Part shown: in pieces, positions 46,684 to 59,450 of the stretch | How the letters are laid out: each line of letters opens with the position of its first letter | Position numbering within the stretch: position 1 is the first letter of the stretch | Source: Psychrobacter fulvigenes | GTDB taxonomy: Bacteria > Pseudomonadota > Gammaproteobacteria > Pseudomonadales > Moraxellaceae | Direction: 5' to 3' | Assembly (NCBI RefSeq): GCF_904846155.1 | Contig: NZ_CAJGZP010000001.1 | Span: forward strand, 2,914,001-2,978,000 | DNA: 64,000 bases | Position numbers and translations under genes: made by a program | Notes under the pieces: model-generated | Databases searched by the model: none | What the model was told of the DNA's origin: nothing | Seen by the model: the letters and a program-made list of their open reading frames with translations, nothing else

Positions 46684-49326
46684 ATGACCCAAAAAAATGC
46701 TACTGCTCGTCTCTTACACTTCTTGGTGGGACTGGTTATTGCTTGCCTAGCACTTGCAGTTATCCTTGCATTAACTGTGCCAATCGGCTTTTACGGTATG
46801 GCTATGTATTTAGCACCGACTTTGCCCAGTATTCAAGAAATAAAAACTGCCAGTCTCGAGATGCCTTTGCAGATCTATAGCAGTGATGACAAGCTGATAG
46901 GTCAGTATGGTAATCGGTTGTCTCTACCGGTTACCTTTGATGAAATCCCTACAGATTTAACCAATGCCTTCTTAGCAGCAGAAGACTCCTCATTTTTTCA
47001 GCATACGGGCATTAGTCTCAAAGGTCTTGGGCGCGCTGTCACGGAAGCAGTCACTGATGATGATACGCAAACAGGCGGCTCTACTATTACCATGCAGGTC
47101 GCCAAAAACTACTTTTTGAGCTCTGAGCGTACGTTAAACCGTAAGCTGACTGAGCTTTTCGTCGCCCGTAAAATGGAAGACGAACTCAGTAAAAACGAAA
47201 TATTGACATTATATGTCAACAAAATATATCTGGGTGAAGGCGCATACGGTATTCGTGCCGCTGCCAAAAAATACTATAGCAAATCTTTAGAAAACCTCAC
47301 CATTGCTGAGGTAGCCATGCTTGCAGGCCTACCCAAAGCACCTTCGAAGTATAATCCCGTTGCCAACCCAGAGCGCGCACTCACGCGCCGTAACTGGATT
47401 ATTGGCCGTATGCATGAGCTTGGCTATATCAGCCAAGCGCAATACGATGAAGCGATTGACGCTCCTATCGGACTCAAGCTCTATCAAGAAAAGCTTGATG
47501 TAAACATGCCTTATTTGGCAGAAATGACTCGTTATGCACTGGTTAACCGCTATGGTGAACAAGTCGTTAATGGTGGTTGGCGGGTGCGCCTTACTGTTGA
47601 TAGCGAAGCACAACAAGCCGCTGAATCGGCCGTACTAAAAGGATTGGTTGCATATGATCATCGTCATGGCTGGCGCGGCGCAGAAGCAAATGATGAGCCG
47701 CTAGAGAACTTTCGACGCTATGGTGGGATGTATCCAGCCAAAGTCACCAAAGTTAATTCGCGCAGCTTTGAAGCCACCATGCCATCCGGTGAGGACGTTA
47801 CCGTTAACTGGTCAGGGATGAGTTGGGCACGCAAGTATATCTCCGCCGATCGTATCGGTTACTATCCGAGTAACGCAAGCCAAGTGGTCAGCAAAAACGA
47901 TATCATTCGCTTAATACCAACTAGCAGCGGTGGTTGGAAGCTGGCACAAATACCTGAGGTTCAAGGCAGCCTAGTCTCCTTAAATCCTGATACAGGGGCT
48001 GTAAAAGCACTTGTCGGCGGCTTTGACTTTAATCACAGTAAGTTTAACCGTGCATTACAAGGCTGGCGCCAACCAGGATCAATCATTAAACCACTGGTTT
48101 ATACCGCTTCTCTAGAAAAAGGCTATCGCCCAGACAGTATCATTTCAGATCAACCTATTCAGGTGGGTGACTGGAAACCAAAAAACTCGGATGGACGCTT
48201 TTTGGGAGATATTACTCTCCGCCGCGGGCTATACCTCTCACGTAACCTAGTCTCTATTCGCTTATTACAAGCTATTGGCATCTCTGACGCTCGCGATTTG
48301 CTAGATCAGTTTGGACTTGATAAAGAAAAGCTACCAACTACCCTGTCGCTAGCGCTTGGTACTGGGCAAGCAACGCCTCTACAAATGGCGACTGCGTATG
48401 CAACTTTTGCCAATGGCGGCCACCGCGTACAGCCTTACTTTATACAACAAATATATAATCACGAAAATGAGTTATTGTTCCAAGCCAATCCACAACAGGC
48501 GTGTGCGCTTTGCTTTAACGAACAAATAAAAGATCTTAATCAACAGCTCATTGAAGATCAAAAAGTGGCAGAAGAGGCTGCTAACGAACAATCAGAACTC
48601 ACCACTGAAGAGCAAGGCTCAGAAGATGGCGAGGTACAAGATGACACAGCAATCAATTTAACGGTTTACGACGCCAGTCCAGAATCAGATCGTTTAAAAG
48701 CACCTTTAGTACAATACTCAACAGCCACCCAAGCGCCGCGTATTTTGACACCACGAGTAGCATATGAGATGGCCGATATCTTGCGCGATGTGGTACAGCG
48801 CGGTACAGCAACAAGAGCCAAAGCTCTAGGCCGTAGCGATATCGGCGGTAAAACAGGTACAACCAACGAAGCAAAAGACGCATGGTTTGCAGGGTTTCAT
48901 CCAACCAACGCGACGGTCGTTTGGATGGGCTTTGATCAGCCATCGACACTAGGGCGCCGCGAGTATGGCGGGGTCGCAGCTTTGCCAGTATGGATTGACT
49001 TCATGAGAGCGGATCTAAAAGACACACCTTATCAGTGGGTGTCACTCAATAATCGCTCAAAGTCAAAGAAACAAAAGCAGCGTATATTAGAAATGACTGA
49101 TGACGGTGTTATATCGTCTGATGAAGAAAATATAGACACAGACACAGACACTGCCAAACCAGCCCAGCCAAAAACCCAGCAGCGCAAGCAACCTGAGCCT
49201 GAACCAACTGTTGAAGAAAGTGGTAATAACCAACGTAGTAATAATCGTAACACTGCTAATGATAGCGCTCCTCAAAACCCACTGACAGTGACGCCAGTAG
49301 AGCGTATGCCCGTGATGCCAGAGTAA
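46684..49326 (+). CDS. ponA: Penicillin-binding protein 1A (bifunctional transglycosylase/transpeptidase)
   Basis: This class A PBP polymerises and cross-links peptidoglycan. The 880-residue protein has an N-terminal membrane anchor (about 12-38) and a GT51 domain with catalytic Glu100 in FLAAEDSSFFQHTG, GGSTITMQVAKN and ARKMEDELSKNEIL. An OB-like insert follows, then the transpeptidase domain with Ser466-x-x-Lys469 (QPGSIIKP), Ser519-Arg-Asn and Lys723-Thr-Gly. A Glu/Gln/Asp-rich insert (about 615-670) lies inside the transpeptidase domain, and the tail after about 800 is polar and low complexity. Divergence from pilMNOPQ is the usual arrangement. Confidence 0.96.
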   Translation: MTQKNATARLLHFLVGLVIACLALAVILALTVPIGFYGMAMYLAPTLPSIQEIKTASLEMPLQIYSSDDKLIGQYGNRLSLPVTFDEIPTDLTNAFLAAEDSSFFQHTGISLKGLGRAVTEAVTDDDTQTGGSTITMQVAKNYFLSSERTLNRKLTELFVARKMEDELSKNEILTLYVNKIYLGEGAYGIRAAAKKYYSKSLENLTIAEVAMLAGLPKAPSKYNPVANPERALTRRNWIIGRMHELGYISQAQYDEAIDAPIGLKLYQEKLDVNMPYLAEMTRYALVNRYGEQVVNGGWRVRLTVDSEAQQAAESAVLKGLVAYDHRHGWRGAEANDEPLENFRRYGGMYPAKVTKVNSRSFEATMPSGEDVTVNWSGMSWARKYISADRIGYYPSNASQVVSKNDIIRLIPTSSGGWKLAQIPEVQGSLVSLNPDTGAVKALVGGFDFNHSKFNRALQGWRQPGSIIKPLVYTASLEKGYRPDSIISDQPIQVGDWKPKNSDGRFLGDITLRRGLYLSRNLVSIRLLQAIGISDARDLLDQFGLDKEKLPTTLSLALGTGQATPLQMATAYATFANGGHRVQPYFIQQIYNHENELLFQANPQQACALCFNEQIKDLNQQLIEDQKVAEEAANEQSELTTEEQGSEDGEVQDDTAINLTVYDASPESDRLKAPLVQYSTATQAPRILTPRVAYEMADILRDVVQRGTATRAKALGRSDIGGKTGTTNEAKDAWFAGFHPTNATVVWMGFDQPSTLGRREYGGVAALPVWIDFMRADLKDTPYQWVSLNNRSKSKKQKQRILEMTDDGVISSDEENIDTDTDTAKPAQPKTQQRKQPEPEPTVEESGNNQRSNNRNTANDSAPQNPLTVTPVERMPVMPE

Positions 49327-49375
49327 GGCAGGTTTTTCTGCCATCAAATACTGTCTGTCTAATGCTGTCCAAATT

Positions 49376-49411
49376 AAAAAGCTTACTCATTGATCTGAGT
49401 AAGCTTTTTTT
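49376..49411 (+). terminator. Rho-independent terminator after ponA
   Basis: The stem AAAAAGCTTACTC / GAGTAAGCTTTTTT with an 8-base loop is followed by T residues, 50 bases after the ponA stop. Confidence 0.9.
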
Positions 49412-49434
49412 GATGTATATAACGATTTAATCAG

Positions 49435-49542
49435 TATAGTCAAGGAATTTTAAAATCGCTACAAGGCGACCGACCGCAGATAATACACTAAGTACATCTA
49501 GGGCGGGTAACACCGTAGCGGTTTAAAAGTGCTCCGACTATA
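49435..49542. repeat. 108-bp MITE-like element, copy B
   Basis: This element is nearly identical to 38847-38954 (two G/A differences, one internal and one in the terminal GACTATA), with the same TATAGTC ends. It starts 24 bases after the ponA terminator, in the gap before the DUF6586-like gene. The near identity of two unlinked copies points to recent mobility. Confidence 0.85.
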
Positions 49543-49608
49543 TTTACTAATCACTGCCTATCAACCACATACTCATTGCATAGATTTTCATTATTCCCTC
49601 ATTGGTTT

Positions 49609-50142
49609 TTAAAACTCTACCATGCCAGCACGCAGTTGCTCAATCAGCTCTAACAGCTGCTGACGCCATTCACGTATGGTTGCCTCATCAGGCAGCCATT
49701 GATTTGACAGCGTGACCACATTAACGATCAAGTCTCTTGGCTCTTTGCCAGTATCGTTCATACCAACCTCTTCACTGATTGGCCGATCTTTTATAACTGC
49801 GTATAAGCAGCGCTGATAAGCACGCACAATATTGGCCAAAAACCCTTGTTGCTGCAACTGTTGCAAACGCTGTATTTCTGGCGATGCTTGGGTACGTGCG
49901 CTGAGTTCTTGCTCGATACTCTCTAACGTTGGCACAGTCATATACAAGCTATAGAACTGCGCAAGCTCTTGCATAAAGGCCAAAAAAGATCCGTATAAAT
50001 GAAAGATAGCCGTTTCACAATGTGCTTGATACAACTGCTTATCATTGCTACTCCCAGCTGCTTGACAGGCGAGACGGCGAAAATATAGCTTTTGATTGGT
50101 TCTATCTGCTTGGTATTTGGCAACGCGACTTTTACCAGCCAT
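49609..50142 (-). CDS. DUF6586-like helical protein of unknown function
   Basis: This 177-residue soluble, mostly helical protein starts MAGKSRVAKYQADRTNQKLYFRRLAC, has a central helix AIFHLYGSFLAFMQELAQFY, and ends QWLPDEATIREWRQQLLELIEQLR. It resembles small conserved gammaproteobacterial proteins of the DUF6586 type; the assignment rests on memory of that pattern. GAGGA lies 9 bases before the ATG. The gene stands alone between the ponA region and rpoC's terminator. Confidence 0.55.
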   Translation of the reverse strand: MAGKSRVAKYQADRTNQKLYFRRLACQAAGSSNDKQLYQAHCETAIFHLYGSFLAFMQELAQFYSLYMTVPTLESIEQELSARTQASPEIQRLQQLQQQGFLANIVRAYQRCLYAVIKDRPISEEVGMNDTGKEPRDLIVNVVTLSNQWLPDEATIREWRQQLLELIEQLRAGMVEF

Positions 50143-50243
50143 GTGCTTATCCTCATATTAAATTAAAGACGATTGTAAATCGGCTTGCTCAGTTTACTAT
50201 TTTTTTTACAGTATAAGGGTGAGTTTTTATTTTTTACGCGCAC

Positions 50244-50272
50244 AAAAAAGCCAGCAACAAGGCTGGCTTTTT
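50244..50272 (-). terminator. Rho-independent terminator after rpoC
   Basis: On the minus strand the stem AAAAAGCCAGC / GCTGGCTTTTTT with a 6-base loop is followed by a T run, 37 bases after the rpoC stop. Confidence 0.92.
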
Positions 50273-50308
50273 ATATCAATACTAAAACGTTATAGAACGT
50301 GCTGAAGA

Positions 50309-53300
50309 CTAGCTGTCTTGACTAAGCTCTTGCGCAAAGGCTTCATCAAAACTGGCGAAGTCTTTGCTATCGGTACTAGCAGTCATATCAAAAGCAGCAT
50401 TGATGTCTTTGTCTTGCAGCTTTTGCTCAGACATATCTTTACGAGCTTTATGATAAGCAAGACCCGTACCAGCAGGGATCAAGCGACCAACAACCACGTT
50501 TTCTTTAAGACCACGTAGCTCATCACGCTTACCAGTAACAGCCGCCGCCGTTAGTACACGCGTCGTTTCCTGGAAGGAAGCCGCTGAGATGAAGCTTTCA
50601 GTGGCCAGACTGGCTTTAGTGATACCTAGTAATTGACGCTCATACTGTACTGGGAACTTATCTTCTGCAACTAGCTTGTCGTTTTCGGCTTTCAAATCAG
50701 CATATTCGATCTGATCACCTTTAAAGTGACTAGAGTCGCCAGCATCAGTGACTTCAACTTTACGCAGCATCTGACGAATGATAACTTCGATGTGCTTATC
50801 GTTGATTTTTACCCCTTGCAAGCGGTAAACGTCCTGTACTTCGTTTACGATATAGTCAGCAAGCGCAGTCTCACCTTTCAAGCGTAAGATATCGTGCGGG
50901 TTTTGTGGACCGTCAGCAATAATCTCACCGCGTGCTACTGTCTCGTTTTCAAAGACGTTGATCTGACGCCATTTCGGGATCAGCTCTTCATGCACTTCGC
51001 CATCTTCATTGGTAATGATAAAGCGGTTTTTGCCTTTAGTCTCTTTACCGAAGCTAACGACACCAGTCATCTCTGCCATGATGGCATGATCTTTCGGACG
51101 ACGGGCTTCAAACAAGTCAGCAACACGCGGTAGACCACCGGTAATATCTTTGGTACCTGACGTTGCTTGTGGTACACGACCTAGGATCGAACCTGCCGCT
51201 ACTTTTTCGCCATCGCTAACACGAATGATGGTTTCGGCTGGTAAGAAGTAAACTACTTCTTTGCCTTCGTCAGTATTCAAGATAATCGCTGGACGTAAAT
51301 CTTTAGCTGAGCTTGAACGATCACGTGTCGCTAGAATTTCAAACGAGCTCATACCAGTGGCGTCGTCCACTTTAACTGTCGCTGTCGAGCCATCAATGAT
51401 ATCACTGAAGCGTGCTGTACCCGCAAATTCTGTGATAATTGGATGCGTGTGCGGATCCCATTTTGCGATGGTTTGACCACCTTCGACCTGCTCTTCGTTC
51501 TTAACCAATACGCTTGAACCATAAGGAACTTTATAGCGCTCACGCTCACGGCCTAGCTCATCCGTTAACGCAATTTCTGCTGAGCGCGATACAATAACTA
51601 AATGGCCATCGATGTGCTCAACAGTCTTCATGTTCTCAAAACGCGCTTGACCGGCATTACGTACAGAGATGCTGTTGTCCACAGACGCTGAGCTTGCCGC
51701 CCCGCCCACGTGGAAAGTACGCATCGTAAGCTGTGTGCCTGGCTCACCGATAGACTGAGCAGCCATAACACCGACTGATTCACCGATATTGACTTTATGA
51801 CCACGAGCAAGGTCACGGCCATAGCACTGTGAACAAACACCATGTGCAACATCACAAGTAATGACTGAGCGTACCCAAATATCATCGATTGCATTGTCAT
51901 CAAGAATCTCGACCCAATGCTCATCGATCAAGGTACCTGCTGGCACCAATACTTTTGAATCATCATCATTATAAGTCACATCACGAGCAGTGACACGGCC
52001 AAGCACTAGCTCACCAAGCCTTTCGATGATCTCGCCACCTTGAATATGCGGTGTCATGAGCAAGCCTTGCTCAGTACCACAGTCTTCGGTAGTAATAACC
52101 AAATCTTGTGCCACGTCAACCAAGCGACGAGTCAGGTAACCAGAGTTAGCGGTTTTCAATGCCGTATCTGCTAGACCTTTACGTGCACCGTGAGTAGAGA
52201 TAAAGTACTGCAGTACCGTCAAACCTTCACGGAAGTTGGCTTTAATCGGCGTCTCAATGATCGAGCCATCCGGCTTTGCCATCAAACCACGCATACCAGC
52301 AAGCTGACGAATCTGTGCCGCACTACCACGAGCACCAGAATCTGACATGATGAAGATAGAGTTAAAGGACTTCTGCTCTTCCTCAACACCTTCAGCATTC
52401 ATGATTTTGTCAGTGGCCAAGTTATCCATCATCGCTTTAGCGACTTTGTCATTGGTACGTGACCAAATATCGACAACTTTGTTATAACGCTCACCAGCAG
52501 TCACAAAACCTTGCTCAAACTGATCTTCAATTTCGCGTACTTCACCTTCTGCGGTTTCGATGATCTGTACTTTGCTTGGCGGAATGACCATGTCATCAAT
52601 ACCAATAGACACACCAGATAATGTTGCTTGAGCAAAACCAAGATACATCAATTGGTCAGCAAACATAACACTGTCTTTGACACCCATTTTACGGTAGCAC
52701 GAGTTAATCAGCTTTGAGATGTTTTTCTTCGTCATCTCCTGATTACACTCATCAAATACCATGCCTTTTGGCATAATATTCCATATCAGCAAACGCCCAG
52801 CAACCGTATCTTTTAGGTTGGTTTCTTTGGTGCGATTGCCTTCTTCATCGATATGAGTCTCGGTCACACGTACTTTAATTCTGGCGTTTACATGCAAATC
52901 ATTCGAACCAATAGCACGCAATGCTTCATTGACTGAAGCAAACACCATGCCCTCACCTTTTGCATTCACCGATGAGCGGCTGATGTAGTACAAGCCCAAT
53001 ACAACGTCTTGTGATGGTACGATGATTGGATCACCGTTCGCAGGTGACAAGATGTTGTTGGTAGACATCATTAGCGCACGTGATTCAAGCTGGGCTTCCA
53101 AGGTTAATGGCACGTGTACCGCCATTTGGTCACCATCAAAGTCAGCGTTAAACGCGGTACAAACCAATGGATGCAACTGAATCGCTTTACCTTCAATTAA
53201 TACTGGCTCAAACGCTTGTAGACCCAATCTGTGCAGTGTTGGTGCACGGTTGAGGAGCACTGGATGCTCACGAATAACCATGGCTAGCATATCCCACACT

Positions 53301-54526
53301 TGTGGCTCTTCACGCTCAACCATCTTTTTGGCGGCTTTGATCGTCGTTGCCAAACCATGTGATAGTAGTTTGTTATAAGTAAATGGCTTGAATAGCTCTA
53401 GCGCCATTTTCTTTGGCAGACCACACTGATGCAAGCGTAGCGTTGGACCCACTACGATGACCGAACGACCAGAGTAGTCAACACGCTTACCAAGTAAGTT
53501 TTGACGGAAACGACCTTGCTTACCTTTGATCATATCTGCCAAAGATTTAAGTGGACGTTTATTACTACCAGTGATAGCACGACCGCGACGACCGTTGTCT
53601 AGCAAAGCATCTACTGACTCTTGTAGCATACGCTTTTCGTTACGTACGATGATGTCAGGGGCGCTAAGCTCAAGCAAACGCTTGAGACGGTTGTTACGGT
53701 TGATGACGCGGCGATAGAGATCGTTTAGATCTGAAGTCGCAAAACGTCCACCTTCTAGTGGTACTAGTGGGCGCAAGTCTGGTGGTAGGACTGGTAAGAT
53801 GTTCATCACCATCCATTCAGGCTTGTTATGCGAGTCACGGAACGCTTCTAATAGCTTAAGACGCTTAGACATCTTTTTAAGCTTAGTCTCAGAGCCTGTT
53901 TGCGGAATCGCTTCACGCAATTCATCAATCTCAAGATCTAGATCGATGTCTTTTAGTAGATCTTGAACGGCTTCAGCGCCCATCTTGGCAACGAACTCAT
54001 CACCAAATTCTTCAAGCGCACGAAAGTAATCTTCATCATCAAGCAACTGATAGCGCTCTAAGCTAGTTAAACCAGGCTCAGTGACGATATAGCTTTCAAA
54101 ATATAACACACGCTCAATGTCACGTAGCGTCATATCTAGCAATAAACCAATACGGCTTGGTAATGATTTTAAGAACCAAATATGGGCAACAGGGCTGGCT
54201 AGGTCAATATGACCCATGCGATCACGACGCACTTTGGCAGTGGTGACTTCAACACCACATTTTTCACAGATGACGCCTTGGAACTTACGGCGCTTATACT
54301 TACCACACAGACATTCGAAGTCTTTTACTGGGCCAAAGATTTTGGCACAAAACAGACCGTCACGCTCAGGCTTAAACGTACGATAGTTAATAGTTTCAGG
54401 CTTTTTAACTTCACCATGTGACCATGATTTAATCACGTCTGGTGAAGCCAGTGTAATTTGGATACTATCAAATTCACGGTTACCGCTAGCGGTAGGGCTT
54501 TGCATGATATCGAGTAAATCTTTCAA
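50309..54526 (-). CDS. rpoC: DNA-directed RNA polymerase subunit beta'
   Basis: The 1405-residue beta' subunit has the zinc-binding [20 protein letters not shown], the clamp and lid regions, the catalytic Mg site [15 protein letters not shown], the bridge helix and trigger loop ([29 protein letters not shown] ... [15 protein letters not shown]) and the second zinc site ([13 protein letters not shown]). It starts at TTG, with GGAG six bases upstream, giving MKDLLDIMQ as in other gammaproteobacteria. It follows rpoB after 175 bases. Confidence 0.98.
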   Translation of the reverse strand: MKDLLDIMQSPTASGNREFDSIQITLASPDVIKSWSHGEVKKPETINYRTFKPERDGLFCAKIFGPVKDFECLCGKYKRRKFQGVICEKCGVEVTTAKVRRDRMGHIDLASPVAHIWFLKSLPSRIGLLLDMTLRDIERVLYFESYIVTEPGLTSLERYQLLDDEDYFRALEEFGDEFVAKMGAEAVQDLLKDIDLDLEIDELREAIPQTGSETKLKKMSKRLKLLEAFRDSHNKPEWMVMNILPVLPPDLRPLVPLEGGRFATSDLNDLYRRVINRNNRLKRLLELSAPDIIVRNEKRMLQESVDALLDNGRRGRAITGSNKRPLKSLADMIKGKQGRFRQNLLGKRVDYSGRSVIVVGPTLRLHQCGLPKKMALELFKPFTYNKLLSHGLATTIKAAKKMVEREEPQVWDMLAMVIREHPVLLNRAPTLHRLGLQAFEPVLIEGKAIQLHPLVCTAFNADFDGDQMAVHVPLTLEAQLESRALMMSTNNILSPANGDPIIVPSQDVVLGLYYISRSSVNAKGEGMVFASVNEALRAIGSNDLHVNARIKVRVTETHIDEEGNRTKETNLKDTVAGRLLIWNIMPKGMVFDECNQEMTKKNISKLINSCYRKMGVKDSVMFADQLMYLGFAQATLSGVSIGIDDMVIPPSKVQIIETAEGEVREIEDQFEQGFVTAGERYNKVVDIWSRTNDKVAKAMMDNLATDKIMNAEGVEEEQKSFNSIFIMSDSGARGSAAQIRQLAGMRGLMAKPDGSIIETPIKANFREGLTVLQYFISTHGARKGLADTALKTANSGYLTRRLVDVAQDLVITTEDCGTEQGLLMTPHIQGGEIIERLGELVLGRVTARDVTYNDDDSKVLVPAGTLIDEHWVEILDDNAIDDIWVRSVITCDVAHGVCSQCYGRDLARGHKVNIGESVGVMAAQSIGEPGTQLTMRTFHVGGAASSASVDNSISVRNAGQARFENMKTVEHIDGHLVIVSRSAEIALTDELGRERERYKVPYGSSVLVKNEEQVEGGQTIAKWDPHTHPIITEFAGTARFSDIIDGSTATVKVDDATGMSSFEILATRDRSSSAKDLRPAIILNTDEGKEVVYFLPAETIIRVSDGEKVAAGSILGRVPQATSGTKDITGGLPRVADLFEARRPKDHAIMAEMTGVVSFGKETKGKNRFIITNEDGEVHEELIPKWRQINVFENETVARGEIIADGPQNPHDILRLKGETALADYIVNEVQDVYRLQGVKINDKHIEVIIRQMLRKVEVTDAGDSSHFKGDQIEYADLKAENDKLVAEDKFPVQYERQLLGITKASLATESFISAASFQETTRVLTAAAVTGKRDELRGLKENVVVGRLIPAGTGLAYHKARKDMSEQKLQDKDINAAFDMTASTDSKDFASFDEAFAQELSQDS

Positions 54527-54701
54527 GTTGCTTCTCCGTTATCTTTATAATCATCTGGCCGCGTTATACCACGTTAGGTAACGTCATATAGCAAGATGAA
54601 TGAAGGCAATGAATAGGGTTGAGATAAATGACTAAAAACAGCAGCAATGAGGCGTGCTGCCTTTAGTGTGACGCCTAAGTTTAAAACATTAATTTTTAAG
54701 C

Positions 54702-57700
54702 TTAGTGGGTTTCTTTTAACTCAATATTAAGACCTAGTGATTTGATTTCTTTGGTTAGTACGTTAAACGATTCAGGCATACCTGGATCCATGTACTGCTC
54801 ACCATCAACGATGTTCTTATACATACGCGTACGGCCTTCAACATCATCCGACTTCACGGTTAGCATCTCTTGCAAGGTATAAGCGGCACCGTAAGCTTCT
54901 AATGCCCACACTTCCATCTCACCAAAGCGCTGACCACCGAACTGAGCTTTACCACCTAGTGGCTGCTGAGTAACCAGTGAGTAAGAACCTGTTGAACGTG
55001 CATGCATCTTGTCATCAACCAAGTGGTTAAGCTTGAGCATGTACATATAACCAACCGTCACTTTACGATCAAACTTCTGACCCGTACGACCATCATACAA
55101 TGTTTGCTGACCATCTCTGTCTAAGCCAGCTAGCTCAAGCAAATCTTTCACTTGATGCTCATGTGCACCGTCGAATACTGCCGTACCCATCGGAACGCCT
55201 TCACGTAAGTTACCCGCAAGCGCCATGATATCGTCGTCAGACAGGCTATCAAGATCAACTTGTTCACCACCAACTTTGTTATAGATTTGGTCTAAGAAAT
55301 CACGCAAATCTTTGATTGCAGCTTGCGCTTTGAGCATACCGTCAATCTTCTCTCCCAAGCCTTTTGCTGCCATCCCTAAATGCGTCTCGAGTACCTGACC
55401 GATGTTCATACGCGACGGGACACCAAGCGGGTTTAGGACGATGTCAACGGTATTGCCATGCTCATCGTAAGGCATGTCTTCAACTGGCATGATACGTGAT
55501 ACCACACCTTTGTTACCATGACGACCAGCCATCTTATCACCAGGCTGAATACGGCGCTTAACCGCTAAGTAAACCTTAACGATTTTTTGGACGCCATGTT
55601 GTAAGTCATCGCCTGCCGTCAATTTACGTTTTTTCTCAGCGAACTTGGTGTCGATGTCTTTTTGCTTATCGACCAAGTACTCTGCGATTTGCGTCAAACG
55701 CTCAGAGATTTCTTCTTCAACTGGCTGAATATCAAGCAAAGTCTCAAGACTCATGTCTTTCATATCAGCAGCTTTCATGAACGTACCAGCTTTTAGACCT
55801 GAACCACCGCTGATTTTTTGGCCATCAAGCAAAGTGCTGATACGACCACGTGCCGCTTCTTCAAAGATACGTAGCTCTTCTTTTAAATCTTTACGGTAGC
55901 TATCAAGCTGTGACTTTTCAATGGCGCGCGCACGGGCGTCTTTTTCGACACCATCACGAGTAAAGACTTGGACGTCAATGACCGTACCTTTACTTGATGT
56001 TGGCACACGCAGTGACGTGTCTTTCACATCAGCCGCTTTTTCACCAAAGATGGCACGTAGCAGTTTTTCTTCTGGCGTAAGCTGGGTCTCACCTTTTGGC
56101 GTGACTTTACCCACTAAGATATCGCCTGCGTCAACTTCTGCACCGATATAGACAATACCCGCCTCATCAAGGCTTGATAATGCTGCTTCACCCACGTTTG
56201 GAATATCAGCAGTAATCTCTTCCGTACCTAACTTGGTATCACGTGCGACACACGTCAGTTCTTGAATATGAATGGTCGTGAAACGATCTTCTTTTACGAC
56301 TTTTTCAGAGAGCAAGATTGAGTCTTCGAAGTTGTAACCATTCCACGGCATAAAGGCGATACGGATATTCTGACCTAGTGCTAGCTCACCTAGATCCGTT
56401 GAAGGACCGTCAGCCAAGATATCACCTGGGGCTATCTCATCGCCTTGGTTGACGATAATACGCTGGTTGATACAAGTGTTTTGGTTTGAGCGTGTGTATT
56501 TGATCAAGTTATAGATATCAATACCTGCTTCACCAGCAGTCATCTCATCTTCATTGACACGTACTACGATACGCGACGCATCAACGTCTTCAATCACACC
56601 GCCACGTTTAGCAATCACACAAACACCAGAATCACGTGCAACGTGACGCTCCATACCTGTACCCACTAACGGCTTATCAGCACGCAGTGTTGGAACAGCC
56701 TGACGCTGCATGTTCGAGCCCATCAAGGCACGGTTAGCATCATCATGCTCTAGGAACGGAATAAGACCTGCAGCTACCGAGACAACCTGACTTGGCGACA
56801 CATCCATATGCGTCACTTTTTCTGGCGGCATACGTACAAACTCACCATAGCTACGCACACTGACCATCTCGTCACTGAGCGCGCCATCTTCAGTCATTGG
56901 CGAGTCAGCCTGTGCAATCACAGTACCGACCTCTTCAATCGCTGAGAGATATTCAATATGGTCAGTCACTTTACCATCAACCACACGGCGATAAGGGGTT
57001 TCTAAGAAACCAAAGCTGTTGGTTTTTGCAAAGGTGGCTAAGGAGTTGATCAAGCCAATGTTTGGACCTTCAGGGGTCTCAATTGGACAGACGCGACCAT
57101 AATGGGTGTCATGGACGTCACGTACTTCAAAGCCTGCACGCTCACGGGTCAGACCACCTGGTCCTAATGCTGATACACGGCGCTTATGCGTCACTTCAGA
57201 TAATGGGTTGTTCTGATCCATAAACTGTGACAATTGGCTTGAACCAAAGAATTCTTTGACCGCCGCAGCGACAGGTTTTGAGTTAATCAAATCCTGCGGT
57301 GACAAGTTATCAGACTCAGCTGAGCTTAAACGCTCTTTAACCGCACGCTCAACACGCACTAAGCCGACGCGGAACTGGTTCTCTGCCATCTCGCCTACTG
57401 AACGAATACGGCGGTTACCTAAATGGTCAATATCATCAACTTCGCCGCGACCGTTACGGATCTCGATCAGCTCTTTTAATACATTGACGATATCGTCGTT
57501 GTTTAAGACACTGCGCTCACGCTGGATATCAGGATCGTCTGTATTATCAAAATCAAGCCCTAAACGGCGGTTGAATTTCATACGGCCGACGTTTGATAGG
57601 TCATAACGATCTGGATTAAAGAACATGCTTTCAAACAGCTTCTCAGCGGTCTCAACCGTTGGTGGCTCACCTGGGCGCATCACTTTATAGATTTCGATCA

Positions 57701-58820
57701 AGGCTTCTTCACGGCTTGAAGTGCTATCAGCACGTAGCGTATCAGCGATATAACTACCTTGGTCGATATCGTTGGTAAACAGTATGCTGAACTCTTTGAT
57801 AGACTCGCTGGCCTCAAACGCGCTCAACTTGACCAATAGCTCATGATCAATAGGCGTATTAGCATGAGCGATAACTTCGTCATTGACGATGATATCTTCT
57901 GCTAAGATACGCTCATATAAGTATTCATCAGGTACAGCGATACGCGTCATACCCGCTTCTTCGATCTGACGGATACGGCGGGCATTAATACGTTTGCCCT
58001 GCTCAACCAGTACATCACCTTCAGGTGATACGATATCGAACTGTGCCATTTCACCGCGCAAACGATCGGGTACTAAATCAATCTCGAACTGCTCTTCACC
58101 CTTGTAAACCGCAACTTTATCAAAGAAAGTCTCTAAGATTTCGGCAGTGGTCAGACCCAACGCACGTAGGATGATAGACGCCAATAGCTTACGACGACGG
58201 TCAATACGCGCAAAAACCAAGTCTTTGGCATCGAATTCAAAATCAAGCCATGAACCACGGTATGGGATAATACGAGCGTTATAAAGTACTTTGCCGCTTG
58301 AATGTGACTTGCCTTTATCATGGTCAAAGAACACACCAGGTGAGCGATGTAGTTGTGATACGATTACGCGCTCAGTACCGTTAATAATAAAGGTACCGTT
58401 ATCGGTCATCAGTGGCATCTCGCCCATATAGACGCTTTGCTCACGAATGTCTTTGATCGCCGCTTTACTGTCTTTATCTTTGCTGTCTTTATCTTTGATA
58501 ATTAAGCGAATTTTGACACGCATCGGTGCAGCAAAGGTTGATCCACGTAAAATACATTCACGCTCATCAAACTCAGGCGTACCTAAGTAATATTCAACGA
58601 ACTGCAACTCAGCATTACCAGAGTGACTCTCAATTGGGAAAATAGAGGAATACGCAGCTTGCAAACCAGTATTCTCACGAGCTTTTGGCTTTTTGTGCTC
58701 TTGCAAAAATTGCTCGTAAGAATCTACTTGGATAGACAGTAAATAGGGAATGTCCATCACAGTGGGCAATTCAGCAAAACTTTTGCGAATACGCTTTTTT
58801 TCAGTATAAGAATATGCCAT
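54702..58820 (-). CDS. rpoB: DNA-directed RNA polymerase subunit beta
   Basis: The 1372-residue beta subunit has the N-terminus [19 protein letters not shown], the rifampicin pocket segment [20 protein letters not shown] followed by [12 protein letters not shown] (all key residues as in sensitive E. coli), the [17 protein letters not shown] fork region (here [20 protein letters not shown]), the active-site region [13 protein letters not shown] and the C-terminal [26 protein letters not shown] lies 6 bases before the ATG. A long gap with a strong hairpin separates it from rplL. Confidence 0.98.
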   Translation of the reverse strand: MAYSYTEKKRIRKSFAELPTVMDIPYLLSIQVDSYEQFLQEHKKPKARENTGLQAAYSSIFPIESHSGNAELQFVEYYLGTPEFDERECILRGSTFAAPMRVKIRLIIKDKDSKDKDSKAAIKDIREQSVYMGEMPLMTDNGTFIINGTERVIVSQLHRSPGVFFDHDKGKSHSSGKVLYNARIIPYRGSWLDFEFDAKDLVFARIDRRRKLLASIILRALGLTTAEILETFFDKVAVYKGEEQFEIDLVPDRLRGEMAQFDIVSPEGDVLVEQGKRINARRIRQIEEAGMTRIAVPDEYLYERILAEDIIVNDEVIAHANTPIDHELLVKLSAFEASESIKEFSILFTNDIDQGSYIADTLRADSTSSREEALIEIYKVMRPGEPPTVETAEKLFESMFFNPDRYDLSNVGRMKFNRRLGLDFDNTDDPDIQRERSVLNNDDIVNVLKELIEIRNGRGEVDDIDHLGNRRIRSVGEMAENQFRVGLVRVERAVKERLSSAESDNLSPQDLINSKPVAAAVKEFFGSSQLSQFMDQNNPLSEVTHKRRVSALGPGGLTRERAGFEVRDVHDTHYGRVCPIETPEGPNIGLINSLATFAKTNSFGFLETPYRRVVDGKVTDHIEYLSAIEEVGTVIAQADSPMTEDGALSDEMVSVRSYGEFVRMPPEKVTHMDVSPSQVVSVAAGLIPFLEHDDANRALMGSNMQRQAVPTLRADKPLVGTGMERHVARDSGVCVIAKRGGVIEDVDASRIVVRVNEDEMTAGEAGIDIYNLIKYTRSNQNTCINQRIIVNQGDEIAPGDILADGPSTDLGELALGQNIRIAFMPWNGYNFEDSILLSEKVVKEDRFTTIHIQELTCVARDTKLGTEEITADIPNVGEAALSSLDEAGIVYIGAEVDAGDILVGKVTPKGETQLTPEEKLLRAIFGEKAADVKDTSLRVPTSSKGTVIDVQVFTRDGVEKDARARAIEKSQLDSYRKDLKEELRIFEEAARGRISTLLDGQKISGGSGLKAGTFMKAADMKDMSLETLLDIQPVEEEISERLTQIAEYLVDKQKDIDTKFAEKKRKLTAGDDLQHGVQKIVKVYLAVKRRIQPGDKMAGRHGNKGVVSRIMPVEDMPYDEHGNTVDIVLNPLGVPSRMNIGQVLETHLGMAAKGLGEKIDGMLKAQAAIKDLRDFLDQIYNKVGGEQVDLDSLSDDDIMALAGNLREGVPMGTAVFDGAHEHQVKDLLELAGLDRDGQQTLYDGRTGQKFDRKVTVGYMYMLKLNHLVDDKMHARSTGSYSLVTQQPLGGKAQFGGQRFGEMEVWALEAYGAAYTLQEMLTVKSDDVEGRTRMYKNIVDGEQYMDPGMPESFNVLTKEIKSLGLNIELKETH

Positions 58821-59397
58821 CGAGAGTCCTTACAGTAGACGTGAAAACAAATTGAAAGCGTAACCAGCGTGCATCAAATCAATACCATCTGTATAAACAT
58901 TGTGCAAACTTGGCGACGAAAACGATAATAAAAGAAACGGTGATGCTCAGTTAATGACTGCTTAATAATTTAATAAACTGTGCATACGTAACACACAACA
59001 TTGACTTTACACTAATATCTAAATACCACTATATGACAGCTATTACTCTATATTTCAATAACATACGGATTTAATAACCGTAATATTAAGTTTTTGCAAT
59101 TTTATATAAGTAATGTCGTCACTGATATCTACCGTCGATAAGCTTACGAACTGACAGTAGAGCTATGCTAAAATAATTAAGATCCAAACAAATCAGGTTA
59201 AATAAAACGTTATTGCTAATAGGAAGTATACAGACACAAAAAAATGCCAAACATCTCAGGACGTTTAGCCTAAATTAACTGATTTCAAAAACTGGCGTGT
59301 TTGCGTGCATGTATATAGTGTGTCCTTTTGATGGGTATCCACCGTTGATGCATACGTATGTTGGCAGACACAAAAGGTCAAGCTGACAATTATAATA
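58821..59397. other. Long rplL-rpoB intergenic region
   Basis: About 580 AT-rich bases between the rplL terminator and rpoB have no gene. The part nearest rplL (59230-59390) contains repeated CAGACACAAAA strings, a CATACGTATG palindrome and, on the minus strand, a TTGACC that could be a -35 box. In enterics the shorter equivalent gap holds an attenuator and an RNase III site; here it could hold a separate rpoBC promoter or a long leader. Confidence 0.4.
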
Positions 59398-59436
59398 AAA
59401 AAAAGCTGGTAATGCAAGGCATTACCAGCTTTTTTA
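59398..59436 (-). terminator. Strong hairpin terminator/attenuator after rplL
   Basis: The perfect stem AAAAGCTGGTAATGC / GCATTACCAGCTTTT has a 3-base loop and T runs, 15 bases after the rplL stop. Position and strength suggest an attenuator that lowers rpoBC transcription relative to the L10/L12 genes. Confidence 0.85.
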
Positions 59437-59450
59437 GCACAGCGTTAAAC

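Noticed and set aside
57150..57240. Rifampicin-resistance region of RpoB
   Set aside because: The key residues match the sensitive wild type apart from conservative Ile/Val changes, so there is no sign of resistance.
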